Shown: one piece after another, positions 55,681 to 64,000 of the stretch | How positions within the stretch are numbered: the stretch's first letter is position 1 | Layout of the letters: each line of letters begins with the position of its first letter | Assembly: GCF_024199845.1 (NCBI RefSeq) | Contig: NZ_JANADO010000001.1 | Location: 7,502,001 to 7,566,000 of the forward strand | From: Bradyrhizobium sp. CCGB12 | GTDB lineage: Bacteria; Pseudomonadota; Alphaproteobacteria; Rhizobiales; Xanthobacteraceae | DNA length: 64,000 bases | Direction of reading: 5' to 3' | The notes under the pieces: generated by a model | The model's input: the letters and a program-made list of their open reading frames with translations, nothing else | Database searches by the model: none | Told to the model about the DNA's origin: nothing | Program-made: the position numbers and the translations under genes

Positions 55681-55912
55681 CTAGTCTAACGTAGCCGCCC
55701 GAATGTCGTGGAGCACTGCGAGCGTCATATCGTTCACGCCACCCGTTCGGCCCTTCACCATTTCCATGTAGACACCGAGCTTCGGAAAACTGCCCCGGCA
55801 ACAGCGCATCGCTTTCCTTTAAGCAGTTGATAAGGACTTGGAATGCCGCGACCATTGCGGCGCCCTGCGCGGCGATGACTTCGCCTTCGGGTGAGAGTTT
55901 CTTGTTCGGCAT
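55681..55912 (-). pseudogene. Small gene with a probable frameshift
   Basis: The frame begins MPNKKLSPEGEVIAAQGAAM and reads well to LLPGQF. At a TTTT run (forward 55786-55789) the sequence changes character. Removing one T continues as PKLGVYMEMVKGRTGGVNDM to a stop at 55681, giving about 76 residues of better-looking protein than the unshifted 119-residue reading that ends at 55553. I favour a frameshift or base-calling error, but the longer frame cannot be excluded. Family unknown. Confidence 0.45.
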
Positions 55913-56098
55913 GGCATCTACCCCGTCACGGTATGGCTAGGTTAAAGCGCGCGATCTTCGACCCATTTTGCTACTGTCCCTTGTACCAATCGCAGTCCCA
56001 TGCCGTCACGCGAGCGGTCGAGGTTCCATAACATTCGATGTGCGGAATCCGCCGGTCCAAAGAATTGTTCGCATTCGGAATAATTCTTTGCCCTCTAC

Positions 56099-56554
56099 CT
56101 AAGCTCGCCGGATCACCTTTGGCGGGAGAAGCATCTCCTGCTGGTCCCACTCAGCTGGGATGGATTTCAACAGCTGCGCCAGCTCAAGCCCGTCCGGCTG
56201 CAGTCCGTTCAGGATGGCTTCCGTGATCCTCGGTGCGAGCAGGGTGAGCCGAAGCACCCGGCATAGATAGGACTCGTTGATCTTCTCGGCCCTGGCGAGT
56301 TCTCGCACCGAACTAAACAAGTTCGATTCGAGCATGTGGCGCCAGCGATGGGCGCGCACCACCGCCTTGATCAACGTGTTGTCGAGCTGAGGCTTGGACG
56401 GGGGCCAGGCCTCGGCAGTTGCCGGGGTAACCACGCGCTTGCGTCCACCCTGCCGGCGGAACGAAATTGGGATGCTCACGACCATCGTTCGGCCGTCACG
56501 GCTGAGCTTCGGTCGACTAATGGGACCGAGGGTGAGGGTGGTCGGTCGGTTCAT
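56099..56554 (-). CDS. HTH protein linked to the serine recombinase
   Basis: This 151-residue protein has an N-terminal basic region (SRDGRTMVVSIPISFRRQGG) and a helix-turn-helix around residues 80-115 (SVRELARAEKINESYLCRVL). The ATGA overlap with the recombinase stop (56551-56554) shows coupled expression. Proteins of this kind accompany recombinases in rhizobial islands and may set integration direction or regulate the operon. That role is inference. Confidence 0.78.
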   Translation of the reverse strand: MNRPTTLTLGPISRPKLSRDGRTMVVSIPISFRRQGGRKRVVTPATAEAWPPSKPQLDNTLIKAVVRAHRWRHMLESNLFSSVRELARAEKINESYLCRVLRLTLLAPRITEAILNGLQPDGLELAQLLKSIPAEWDQQEMLLPPKVIRRA

Positions 56555-57930
56555 TCCGCGGCCTGCTGAAAGAGTTGCGGCTGCAGTTCCGCGGAGAGCG
56601 AGGTCAGGCCCTGGATCTTCAAGGTAATGTCCATTCGCTCGGCATGCATGTCGATGCGTTCGACGAGCAGCTGAACGATGCGCGCCTGTTCGGCTGGAAA
56701 CAGCTCGTCCCAGAGCTCGTCGAAGCCGAACAACGCGCTCCGTACGTCACTCTCGCTGACCTCAACGGTCTGCTCGCGCAGCGCGCGCCAGGTCTGGACG
56801 ATAATTTCAGGACACCGAAGGAGCATACGAACCTGATCAATGATGATGCGCTCTAGCTCGGCAGCGGGCACCAGCTTGACCGGGCAATCCGATCGGCCTT
56901 GCTTCATTGCAGTCTGACTGATGTAGTAACGATAAAGGCGACCCGACTTTCGGGTGTGCGTTGGCGACATTGCGGCACCGTCAGGACCGAAGAGCAAGCC
57001 TTTCAACAAAGCGGGGGTTTGAGCCCGGCTGTTGTTCGCGCGCTTGCGCGGGCTTTCCTTGAGAATACCGTGCGCCTGATCCCAGAGCTTGCGATCGATG
57101 ATCGCCTCATGCTCGCCTGGGTAAGAGTGTTCCTTATGAACTGCTTCACCGAGATAGACACGGTTACGAAGAATTCTATACAGCAGCGTCTTGTCGATGA
57201 GATGGCCGTACCGAGTGCGCTCATTAGCAGCGATAAGCTCTCGAGCCAGCAAGGTTGCAGATTTGAGCTGTACGAAGCGCCGGAAGATCGACCGTACCCG
57301 TTCGGCATCAGCTTGGTGAATCAGCAATTTGCGATCGCGGACTTCATAGCCGAGTGGTGTCCAGCCGCCCATCCACTTGCCACGCTTGCGAGAGGCCGCG
57401 ACCTTGTCGCGGATGCGCTCCCCAATAAGCTCGCGCTCAAACTGTGCAAACGTCACCAGGATATTCAGCGCCATCCGACCCATGGCATCCTTGGTGTTGA
57501 AGGATTGAGTAACGGACACGAACGTCACCCCTTGGCGTTCAAACAGCTCGACAAGATTGAGGAAGTCGAGCATCGACCGCGAAAGCCGGTCGATCTTATA
57601 GACGACGATGACGTCGATCTTGCCGGCCTGGACAACAGCAAGAAGTCGCTTCAGAGCTGGTCGATCGAGGGTGCCGCCCGAGAAGCCACCATCATCGTAG
57701 CGGTCGGAAACCGCCATCCATCCTTCTGCTCGCTGGCTCACGATGTAAGCTTCACATGACTCTCTCTGGGCATCGAGAGAGTTGAAGTCCATGTCGAGGC
57801 CTTCTTCGCTCGACTTGCGGGTATACACCGCACAGCGGACTTTGCGGATTGGGGAGTGCCCCGAGGCTGCTCGCTCGAATGGACTGGCGCATGGGACGGC
57901 TCGGCGCTTTTGCGATTGTCGGGACGTCAT
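56551..57930 (-). CDS. Large serine recombinase
   Basis: This recombinase of 459 residues has the resolvase catalytic domain with the serine at about residue 40 in AVYTRKSSEEGLDMDFNSLD, then YDDGGFSGGTLDRPALKRLL and YKIDRLSRSMLDFLNLVELF, followed by a recombinase domain (GYEVRDRKLLIHQ...) and a zinc-ribbon-like stretch containing only one clear Cys in the visible motif. The ATG at 57930 overlaps the DUF2924 stop by ATGA. It probably moves or once moved the surrounding island. Confidence 0.92.
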   Translation of the reverse strand: MTSRQSQKRRAVPCASPFERAASGHSPIRKVRCAVYTRKSSEEGLDMDFNSLDAQRESCEAYIVSQRAEGWMAVSDRYDDGGFSGGTLDRPALKRLLAVVQAGKIDVIVVYKIDRLSRSMLDFLNLVELFERQGVTFVSVTQSFNTKDAMGRMALNILVTFAQFERELIGERIRDKVAASRKRGKWMGGWTPLGYEVRDRKLLIHQADAERVRSIFRRFVQLKSATLLARELIAANERTRYGHLIDKTLLYRILRNRVYLGEAVHKEHSYPGEHEAIIDRKLWDQAHGILKESPRKRANNSRAQTPALLKGLLFGPDGAAMSPTHTRKSGRLYRYYISQTAMKQGRSDCPVKLVPAAELERIIIDQVRMLLRCPEIIVQTWRALREQTVEVSESDVRSALFGFDELWDELFPAEQARIVQLLVERIDMHAERMDITLKIQGLTSLSAELQPQLFQQAAE

Positions 57931-58358
57931 TTGCCGAGCGAATTTTTCAGGCCAAAGAAGATCCAGCCGTTCCACTTCGTGCCCGTGATCTGGCGAGCGA
58001 CCGAGGACAGGGATTTGTAGGGACGGCCGAGATACTCGAAATCGTCATAACGAACGGTGACGCAGTGCTCCACGCCTTCCCATTCGCGGATCAGCTTGGT
58101 CCCGGCGACTGGGCGCAAAAGCGGTCGGGTCTTGCGGTCGGCCGGCTTCTGGTCGGAATACTGCTTGGCCATGGCCTTGAGCCGCTCGGTGGTTTCCCGG
58201 CTGAGGCCGCCATAGGCTAATTCCTGTATTCGGTAGACCAGTCGGCTCTCCAGGAAGCGCCGGTTGTAGGCGGGCGGCTCGGTGTCGAAAAGCTCCCGCC
58301 AGCGGGCCTTTAGAACGGGGGCGGGGGCGCCCCTAAGGGCGGCCAATTGCGCCAGCAT
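57927..58358 (-). CDS. DUF2924 protein
   Basis: This 143-residue protein starts MLAQLAALRGAPAPVLKARW, with the core LFDTEPPAYNRRFLESRLVY and RIQELAYGGLS, then TKLIREWEGVEHCVTV and SLSSVARQITGTKWNGWIFF, the DUF2924 pattern. DUF2924 genes nearly always precede a serine recombinase, as here. The function is thought to support recombination. The start at 58358 is chosen over 58496 because family similarity begins at this Met. Confidence 0.88.
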   Translation of the reverse strand: MLAQLAALRGAPAPVLKARWRELFDTEPPAYNRRFLESRLVYRIQELAYGGLSRETTERLKAMAKQYSDQKPADRKTRPLLRPVAGTKLIREWEGVEHCVTVRYDDFEYLGRPYKSLSSVARQITGTKWNGWIFFGLKNSLGK

Positions 58359-58572
58359 GGACGATTTCACGGCCGTTCTCCGTTCAGCGGAACGGGTCGA
58401 CCAACGCTCTGGAAAGACGAGAAGTAAAGTGGGTTTTCCCGGTTCACTTCCGAAACTTGACTGGACTTTCGATTCATCAAGCGTGCAAGACCGCACGCCA
58501 GAATCTCAGCAATTTCGGAGAAACGATCACCACTTGCGAGGTTTGTCCTCGGAGCCGCACGATCCTGTTGAA

Positions 58573-58785
58573 TCATCGTGGTTGACCATTTACTGCGGCG
58601 TCGCAGGTGGCTAACCAGGCATCGATCTCATGCACGAAATAGTAAACTAGGCGAGACCCACAGCGATGGTGGGGCGGCCCGATCTTGGCCATGCGCCACT
58701 TGGCGAGCGTGGATCGGCTTACGCGAAGGTACTTTGCTGCTTCAATGGCCCGCAGCCGTCGGCTTTGTTCTTGATGCACCTTCAT
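58573..58785 (-). CDS. AlpA/excisionase-like HTH protein
   Basis: This 70-residue protein has a MerR-like winged helix-turn-helix at residues 10-35 (RRLRAIEAAKYLRVSRSTLA, KWR) and a final WLATC. It is typical of small DNA-binding proteins that bend DNA in excision or activate phage genes. It lies upstream of the DUF2924-recombinase operon on the same strand, so it may be the directionality partner. GGAG lies just before the ATG. Confidence 0.8.
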   Translation of the reverse strand: MKVHQEQSRRLRAIEAAKYLRVSRSTLAKWRMAKIGPPHHRCGSRLVYYFVHEIDAWLATCDAAVNGQPR

Positions 58786-58837
58786 GCTCCTTGGCGACTA
58801 TGATTCGTCTTGTGCCAAGGAAGCTGTCAGACGTCGC

Positions 58838-59464
58838 TTATAGCGTCAGGTGATACAATGGCGCGCATTTACTAGACTGGCCCCAGCGGCTGGGATGATC
58901 GAGCCCAATGGCTTCGAGAAATTCGGGCTCGAACAGGAAGTATCGCCAAGACTCTTTCGGGTGCACCATATTGCGCTCGACGCGGCAGTAGCTTGCCTTC
59001 ATTGCATCTGGTCCGCCGAACGCAGGCGTGTTCTTGAGGATCATCGATGCGCATTCGTAGGCCCTTAGCCAATCGTGTCCGTACCAGATTGACATCTTCA
59101 TTGGATGCTCGAGCACATTAGGAGGTGCGTCCGCATCCGTTTTGAGCGTTTCGCTAAATCTTTTTTGCTGAAAGCGCGCGTTTCGAACAGTGTCGCAACG
59201 CATCAGATCGATCATATCCTGACGGCAACGGTCCACGATGCCAGACGAGCGGCCTCGGTTCTTAGGTCGACTGGGCCCCAATTGCTGGCAGTATCCGCGA
59301 GCAGCATGACTCACCAGCCAATCGGGAACGGGTACCTTATGGCGATCGCAGAAGAAAAGCGCGGCTGCTGGCGCGAGTTCGATGCCGGCATCAGTCGCCA
59401 TTTGCAAATTATCGAGCTGACGCTGTCTAGGGTCAGCTGCTGAGCGCGTTCGATGCACTACCAT
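58838..59464 (-). CDS. Hypothetical protein of phage-like region
   Basis: This protein of 208 residues starts MVVHRTRSAADPRQRQLDNL. It has a cysteine-containing segment (ALFFCDRHKVPVPDWLVSHA) and a C-terminal half with KMSIWYGHDWLRAYECASMI. I do not recognise a domain. The sequence is protein-like throughout and position fits a genes-of-unknown-function slot between regulator and replication-like HTH genes of the element. Divergent from the HTH gene at 59617. Confidence 0.65.
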   Translation of the reverse strand: MVVHRTRSAADPRQRQLDNLQMATDAGIELAPAAALFFCDRHKVPVPDWLVSHAARGYCQQLGPSRPKNRGRSSGIVDRCRQDMIDLMRCDTVRNARFQQKRFSETLKTDADAPPNVLEHPMKMSIWYGHDWLRAYECASMILKNTPAFGGPDAMKASYCRVERNMVHPKESWRYFLFEPEFLEAIGLDHPSRWGQSSKCAPLYHLTL

Positions 59465-59616
59465 GGCTCGAAACCCCCGCAATGATTCGTCATCACGATA
59501 ATATTCGAGAGCCTGCGATCAAGAATAATCGTTTTACATAGTAGTAGTCGATCTTCACAATTTCCATCTGGTACAAAGGAGCCTCTGATTGCGTCCGTAA
59601 TGAAGACGGGATTCGC

Positions 59617-60396
59617 ATGTCAGTCACTCCACTAGAGACGCTCCTTGCTCATAAGGTCATAAATCTGGCTGCCGAGCTCTCTGGAGCAGAAAAGCGGGTG
59701 GCTGGGGCGCTAATTGATCATTTCAACCGTCGCACCGGACAGTGCGACCCGAGCCTCAATACGCTCGCTGATCTTATTGGCATGAGCCGTCGCACGGTTA
59801 TGCGTGCGGTCGCTCGTCTGGAACGGTTGAGCCTCTTTCGGAGGGTGCGACACGGTGGGAAGTTCCACCGTAATAGTTACGAGCCAATCTGGTCCTCGTT
59901 TAGAGAAGCCGAAGATCGGTGGAATGCTCGACGCAAGTTTCGGAAGCAGAAGTTCGCGTCGCTCGATGTGTCACCTTCGACGGGACAGACGCGGCATCCT
60001 GAGGGTGACGGGCATGGCCACCAAACCTATTCTAGGAATCCACCATATAAAACCTTAGCAGCCAAACGTCCTGAGGGTTCGGCCGCGCGAGCAGCGCCAG
60101 CTAGAGGCTTGACGACGGAGTTGCCGAGGAAGGAGTTCAAAGCATCCAATTCTAGAGTGACGACGATGTCTTCCTCAAACGTAGCGCGTATCGCTGCCGA
60201 ACGGCGATGGAGCGATAATCTCCGATGTGAGCTGTCGACGAAGGTAGCGGTGTACGGAGCAATCGTCGATTTCATTGACGAGCCACTTCGTAGTGCTGCC
60301 ACGGAAGCTGAACTCAACTGTCGCGGTGCTGGGCTGCGACTTGTCCTGCAGCGCTACCGCGATAGTCCCGTGAAGATGGGAGATCGTGGTGAATAG
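59617..60396 (+). CDS. Helix-turn-helix (HTH_36-type) protein
   Basis: This 259-residue protein has an N-terminal winged HTH (residues 20-85) with GAEKRVAGALIDHFNRRTGQ, then PSLNTLADLIGMSRRTVMRA and LFRRVRHGGKFHRNSY, as in plasmid/phage replication or regulatory proteins. The middle is low-complexity, rich in Arg/Pro, and the last 70 residues are helical. Possibly a replication initiator-like or early phage regulator; exact role unknown. Divergent from the 58838 gene. Confidence 0.75.
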   Translation: MSVTPLETLLAHKVINLAAELSGAEKRVAGALIDHFNRRTGQCDPSLNTLADLIGMSRRTVMRAVARLERLSLFRRVRHGGKFHRNSYEPIWSSFREAEDRWNARRKFRKQKFASLDVSPSTGQTRHPEGDGHGHQTYSRNPPYKTLAAKRPEGSAARAAPARGLTTELPRKEFKASNSRVTTMSSSNVARIAAERRWSDNLRCELSTKVAVYGAIVDFIDEPLRSAATEAELNCRGAGLRLVLQRYRDSPVKMGDRGE

Positions 60397-60810
60397 TCAG
60401 ACCGGGGGGGCGGGTCAAATCTCAGGGCTGCGCGCAAGCACGGACCGGCGCCTCTCTCATTCAGGGATTTTTTTCCTGCGCAGGCAAACTTTTGAGCCTG
60501 TAGATGGATGTATTTCGGGCCCATCACCGAACCAACCATCTGCGTGGGCAGCTAAAGACTGTAACCCTCTGAAGGTGCAGGGTCTTTTCGGCGCAGTTCG
60601 TTATGCCTCCCTCGCTGTCTGCCTCAACTTCGTAAGCAGCCAACAAAATCGACGATTATTTTCCTTCGCGGCAAGGTGAACACCGGCAGACCAGCGCAAA
60701 AAAAGACGAATCAAAACAACGGCCGTGGTTTGGAAAAAATGTCGCGAAATTCCCTAGGGGGGAGGGGGGTGTCCGATGACATGGCAATGTGCAAAAGGCC
60801 GAGACAAGAC
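60397..60810. other. Gap before the ParB-methyltransferase gene
   Basis: The methyltransferase frame is open from 60676, so the gap may be shorter. Bases 60755-60776 hold a G run, AGGGGGGAGGGGGG, that I associate with the area before phage-like terminase cassettes. No other gene seen. Confidence 0.4.
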
Positions 60811-62094
60811 ATGACACACGCGACGTACCCAGAAGAAGCGAACGCGCGACTTCAAATCGAATACTGGCCGCTTGATCGGCTAATCCCCTACGCGCGCAAT
60901 GCGCGCACTCATAGTCAGGCTCAGATCGCCGAGATCGCCGGCAGCATTCGCGCCTTCGGCTTTTCGAATCCGATCCTCGTCAGTGAAGATGCAGATATCA
61001 TCGCGGGACACGGCCGGCTGGCCGCTGCTCGCAAGCTTGGCCTGACAGAGGCACCGGTCGTGGTCCTCCGAGGATTGACCGAGGTGCAACGCCGTCAGTT
61101 GGTGCTTGCCGACAACCGGATTGCGCTAAATTCCGGTTGGGACAGCAAGATGCTGAGCCTCGAATTGGCGGATCTATCCGGCTTGGGAGCCGATCTCGCC
61201 TCTATTGGCTTCAGCAAGAAGGAGTTGGCGGCCGCGCTTTCGCGGGTCGAGAGCGGCTTAACCGACGAGAACGACACCCCCTCGGTCGTTGAGGCCGCAG
61301 TCTCCCGACCTGGAGACATTTGGCAGCTCGGCCCCCATCGCGTTGCGTGCGGCGACAGTCGAGATGCAGCTCTCGTCAGTTCACTGCTGGCTGGAGTCTT
61401 GCCTCAATTGATGGTCACCGATCCGCCTTATGGCGTCGAGTACGACCCGGAATGGCGTCATCGTCGCGGCGTCAACAATTCCAAGCGGACCGGCAAAATC
61501 CGCAACGACGAGATCGCCGACTGGGCGCCTACCTGGGGCTTATACCCAGGCGAGATCGCTTATGTCTGGCATGGTGCTTTACGGTCGACCATCGTAGCCG
61601 AAAGCCTTCTCAAGAGCGGCTTTTCGATCCGCGCGCAGATCATCTGGGCTAAGGAGCGCTTAGTCATGAGCCAGGGAGACTATCACTGGCAGCATGAGCC
61701 CTGCTGGTATGCGGTACGGAAGAAGGGTAACTGGACTGGCGATCGCAAGCAAACGACTGTCTGGAATATCAGCAGCGGCGGGCAGGATGCCGAGACCAAG
61801 CATTCGACCCAAAAGCCGGTCGAATGCATGCGCCGGCCGATGCTGAACAACTCCAGTCCCGGACAGGCGGTATATGAACCGTTTCTTGGAAGCGGAACGA
61901 CCCTGATCGCGGCGCAATCGTGTGGGCGCATCTGCTTGGCATCCGAGATCGATCCATTTTTCGTCGATGTCGCGATCCGCCGTTGGCAAGCCTTTACAGG
62001 TGAAAAAGCAATTCGCGAACGGGATGGCACGTGCTTTGAACTCCTGGAGAAGGAGACGCAGTCCGCAGGCGGCGCTCGTGATCGGCTGGCGTGA
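60811..62094 (+). CDS. ParB-domain DNA methyltransferase
   Basis: This protein has 427 residues when read from the ATG at 60811. Residues 1-100 are a ParB/Srx-like domain (WPLDRLIPYARNARTHS, IIAGHGRLAAARKLGLTEAP). After a linker comes an N6/N4 methyltransferase with motif IV VTDPPYGVEY and, later, motif I-like EPFLGSGTTLIAAQ, i.e. the beta-class order. KHSTQKPVECMRRPM is typical of this class. It is a frequent phage/prophage gene just before terS. The start is uncertain; frames to 60676 include a strange G-rich stretch. Confidence 0.9.
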   Translation: MTHATYPEEANARLQIEYWPLDRLIPYARNARTHSQAQIAEIAGSIRAFGFSNPILVSEDADIIAGHGRLAAARKLGLTEAPVVVLRGLTEVQRRQLVLADNRIALNSGWDSKMLSLELADLSGLGADLASIGFSKKELAAALSRVESGLTDENDTPSVVEAAVSRPGDIWQLGPHRVACGDSRDAALVSSLLAGVLPQLMVTDPPYGVEYDPEWRHRRGVNNSKRTGKIRNDEIADWAPTWGLYPGEIAYVWHGALRSTIVAESLLKSGFSIRAQIIWAKERLVMSQGDYHWQHEPCWYAVRKKGNWTGDRKQTTVWNISSGGQDAETKHSTQKPVECMRRPMLNNSSPGQAVYEPFLGSGTTLIAAQSCGRICLASEIDPFFVDVAIRRWQAFTGEKAIRERDGTCFELLEKETQSAGGARDRLA

Positions 62095-62105
62095 TCGGAA
62101 CGGAC

Positions 62106-62564
62106 ATGCGGGGCCGTCGTCCAAAACCAACGAGGATCAAGTCTTTGACGGGTAATCCGGGGAAGCGTCCCCTCAATTTGCACGAGCCGCGGCCCGAACC
62201 CGCGCTACCCGAATGCCCACCGGAACTCAATTCGGTTGCCAAGCGCGAATGGATGCGGCTGACCGGCGAGCTTTCCAAACTTGGTCTCATAACTCACCTA
62301 GACCGCGGCGCGCTGGCTACCTACTGCGGCGCATATGCGATGTGGGCGGAAGCGATGGAGCAAATCCAGAAGTTCGGCACGATGGTCAAATCACCGACAG
62401 GATATCCGATACAATCACCCTACCTAGCAATCGCCAACCGACAGGCGGAGATTATGATGCGGATCGCGTCGGAGTTCGGTTTCACGCCCGCAAGTCGCAG
62501 TCGGATATCCTTGCCTTCGCAAGATCAGCTACCACTCTTTGATGGGGACGATGGAGAGATCTGA
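62106..62564 (+). CDS. P27-family phage terminase small subunit
   Basis: This 152-residue protein starts MRGRRPKPTRIKSLTGNPGK, the P27 signature, then AKREWMRLTGELSKLGLITH and ALATYCGAYAMWAEAMEQIQ. It recognises phage DNA and guides the large terminase. A GTG at 62091 overlaps the methyltransferase stop (GTGA), but the family starts at the 62106 Met. The expected large terminase gene does not follow; the next gene is a DUF2075-type ATPase. Confidence 0.9.
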   Translation: MRGRRPKPTRIKSLTGNPGKRPLNLHEPRPEPALPECPPELNSVAKREWMRLTGELSKLGLITHLDRGALATYCGAYAMWAEAMEQIQKFGTMVKSPTGYPIQSPYLAIANRQAEIMMRIASEFGFTPASRSRISLPSQDQLPLFDGDDGEI

Positions 62565-62642
62565 GCGCCCTGTGGACATTCGCGCTTTTCGCGGCCAGTA
62601 GTTTAGAACGGTTGTGCAAATAAGACGGGATAAGTTTTCGAG

Positions 62643-64000
62643 ATGGTCGCATATGCGAGCTATACGGCTCAGGAATTTCTCACTACGTCGGACGATGCGA
62701 TTTTCGCCCGCCTGGTTCGAAGTGATGCAGTTTCTGGCTTCAGCCAATTCTCTCACAAACAAGGATGGTCGTGGGGTGAAGCCGTCCGGCTGATGAAGTC
62801 GGCTTGCGAACAGCTCATCATCGCAGATGTACGATACTCAGATGTCGGCATCGTTTTGGAATACCGCATCCCCCGCCGAGAAAAGCGGTTGGATGCTGCC
62901 TTCCTATTTCGCGAAACTATCGCAGTTGTTGAGTTTAAAGCAGGGAGCGCCACAGCGACGAGTGATGCTTTGGCTCAAGTCGCCGACTATTGCCTCGATC
63001 TGGCCTACTATCACGCGGAGAGCCAAGGGAGGAAGATCGTTCCCATCGTGTGCTCGACGGAGGCGCAGTCCAGTCAGGTGGTGCCTACATCCGATTCGAC
63101 GTTGATCGAGGATACGCAGTGCGTCGGTGAGGCGGATTTCGCGGCACTGTTGACCCGCATCGCGGACAGCGACAGGAAGGGGACTTCTGATAATATTTCG
63201 CACGTGCGGTGGTGCGCGAGTTCCTATCGACCGATTCCTGGAGTCATTGAAACCACGGTGAGCTTGTTCAACAAGCACGGCTCGGACGACATCAACGCCG
63301 CGCTGGCCGACCGCGATACGATCGATCGCTCTATGAGGGCGATCGAGGGTATCGCGCGAGAGTCTCGCGAGCGGAGCCAAAAGACTTTGTGCCTTCTCAC
63401 GGGCGTTCCCGGCGCGGGCAAGACGCTAACCGGACTTCGTATCGCGCACAGTCCGGAATTTCTGCAAGCCGGCTGGCGGAGCGTCTTCCTGTCGGGAAAC
63501 GGTCCACTGTTGAAGGTCCTGAAAGCTGCTTTGGCGGCAGACTATAAGGATCATCAGGGCTGCACCAAAGCTATCGCGCAGCGACATGCCGAATCATTGC
63601 TCCATAGCGTGCATGCGTACCTTGCCGAAGCCCAAAAGACCGAATCGCCGCCGTCAGAGAGCGTTGTGATTTTTGATGAAGCGCAGCGCGCCTGGGATGC
63701 AGCCAAGATGCAGAAGATGGCGGCGCGACAGCGTAGCTTTGGTGCCGTGTCTGAATTGTCTCCACCCGTTACGGCAACTTCGGAACCGGCTCAGATCCTG
63801 GAAGTAATGAACCGCCATGCAGGGGGCGTCATGGTCGTGGCCCTCTGCGGAAGCGGGCAGGAGATCCATGATGGGGAAGCTGGTGTTGGAGAATGGATCG
63901 CCGCTCGAAATCAGTCCTACGCCGATTGGCGGCTCATCTGTAGCCCTTCTGCAATAGAGCGAGCGGGTGTGGACGCCGCGGGCGTGAATGCCGAGGTGTG
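62643..64000 (+). CDS. PD-(D/E)xK-like domain fused to a DUF2075-type ATPase (3' end outside window)
   Basis: The frame is open from the ATG at 62643 to the window end, 452 codons. The N-terminal part has Asp84-x12-Glu97-x-Lys99 in RLDAAFLFRETIAVVEFKAG and then QVADYC, the look of a PD-(D/E)xK nuclease core. Residues 250-350 have a Walker A GVPGAGKT (254-261) and a Walker B-like IFDEAQRAW (Asp345), the latter characteristic of DUF2075, a P-loop group found in defence and helicase proteins. It starts 79 bases after terS. No stop appears, so the C-terminus is unknown. Confidence 0.85.
   Translation, partial: MVAYASYTAQEFLTTSDDAIFARLVRSDAVSGFSQFSHKQGWSWGEAVRLMKSACEQLIIADVRYSDVGIVLEYRIPRREKRLDAAFLFRETIAVVEFKAGSATATSDALAQVADYCLDLAYYHAESQGRKIVPIVCSTEAQSSQVVPTSDSTLIEDTQCVGEADFAALLTRIADSDRKGTSDNISHVRWCASSYRPIPGVIETTVSLFNKHGSDDINAALADRDTIDRSMRAIEGIARESRERSQKTLCLLTGVPGAGKTLTGLRIAHSPEFLQAGWRSVFLSGNGPLLKVLKAALAADYKDHQGCTKAIAQRHAESLLHSVHAYLAEAQKTESPPSESVVIFDEAQRAWDAAKMQKMAARQRSFGAVSELSPPVTATSEPAQILEVMNRHAGGVMVVALCGSGQEIHDGEAGVGEWIAARNQSYADWRLICSPSAIERAGVDAAGVNAEV

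Noticed and set aside
60676..60810. The earliest start of the ParB-methyltransferase
   Set aside because: The added segment is poor protein sequence and contains the G-rich run; family similarity starts after 60811. Not excluded with certainty.

Overview
The window looks like a chromosome segment from a Bradyrhizobium-type alphaproteobacterium (Rhizobiales). The evidence is a GC-rich coding bias, the linked order ihfB-lapA-trpF-trpB-trpA-accD-folC, an AccD without zinc-finger cysteines, a DivL-type pseudokinase, AddAB in place of RecBCD, and the palindromic intergenic repeats typical of these genomes. Genus is inferred from gene content and order, not from a search.

Bases 1-27,300 are dense housekeeping DNA. 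Left to right on the plus strand come the end of sppA, ihfB, lapA, a translationally coupled trpF-trpB-trpA set, accD coupled to folC, and a metallophosphoesterase. A long minus-strand block follows, read right to left: ubiE-ubiB, then coaBC-dut, then divL, a tsaE-amgK fusion, a PilZ gene, murU, addB, addA, trxA and an ATP-dependent DNA ligase. mutM and a GNAT acetyltransferase close the core on the plus strand. Two points stand out. coaBC carries an N-terminal FitA-like ribbon-helix-helix domain and has two perfect operator-like palindromes directly upstream. The amgK-murU peptidoglycan-recycling pair sits with tsaE and divL.

Bases 27,300-50,700 are looser accessory DNA. They start with a 5'-truncated gene. 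Five orphan periplasmic binding-protein genes of the ABC_sub_bind type follow, one of them frameshifted, plus a sixth that is a deletion remnant. Interspersed are a secreted caspase-like protein, a DUF1254 protein, small DUF4279, DUF3237, DUF1488 and DUF768 type proteins, several unidentified small proteins, a frameshifted cold-shock gene, a hybrid histidine kinase, an HWE kinase with a single-domain response regulator, and a cold-shock-domain protein. Degenerate repeats and a MITE-like element lie between them. A 50-bp 3' fragment of a tRNA-Thr gene at 50.15 kb suggests an old integration boundary.

Bases 50,700-64,000 are a mobile or phage-like segment. They carry a single-chain MmeI-type restriction-modification enzyme, a CarD/CdnL-like RNA-polymerase-binding domain fused to a membrane anchor, a coupled DUF2924/serine recombinase/HTH module, an excisionase-like HTH, a ParB-domain DNA methyltransferase, a P27 terminase small subunit, and a protein cut by the window end that combines a PD-(D/E)xK-like motif with a DUF2075 ATPase in the place where a large terminase would normally be expected.

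The most promising unusual items are the membrane-anchored CarD protein, the RHH-CoaBC fusion with its palindromes, and the nuclease-like/DUF2075 protein after the terminase gene. No database search was possible. Family names rest on recognised motifs.
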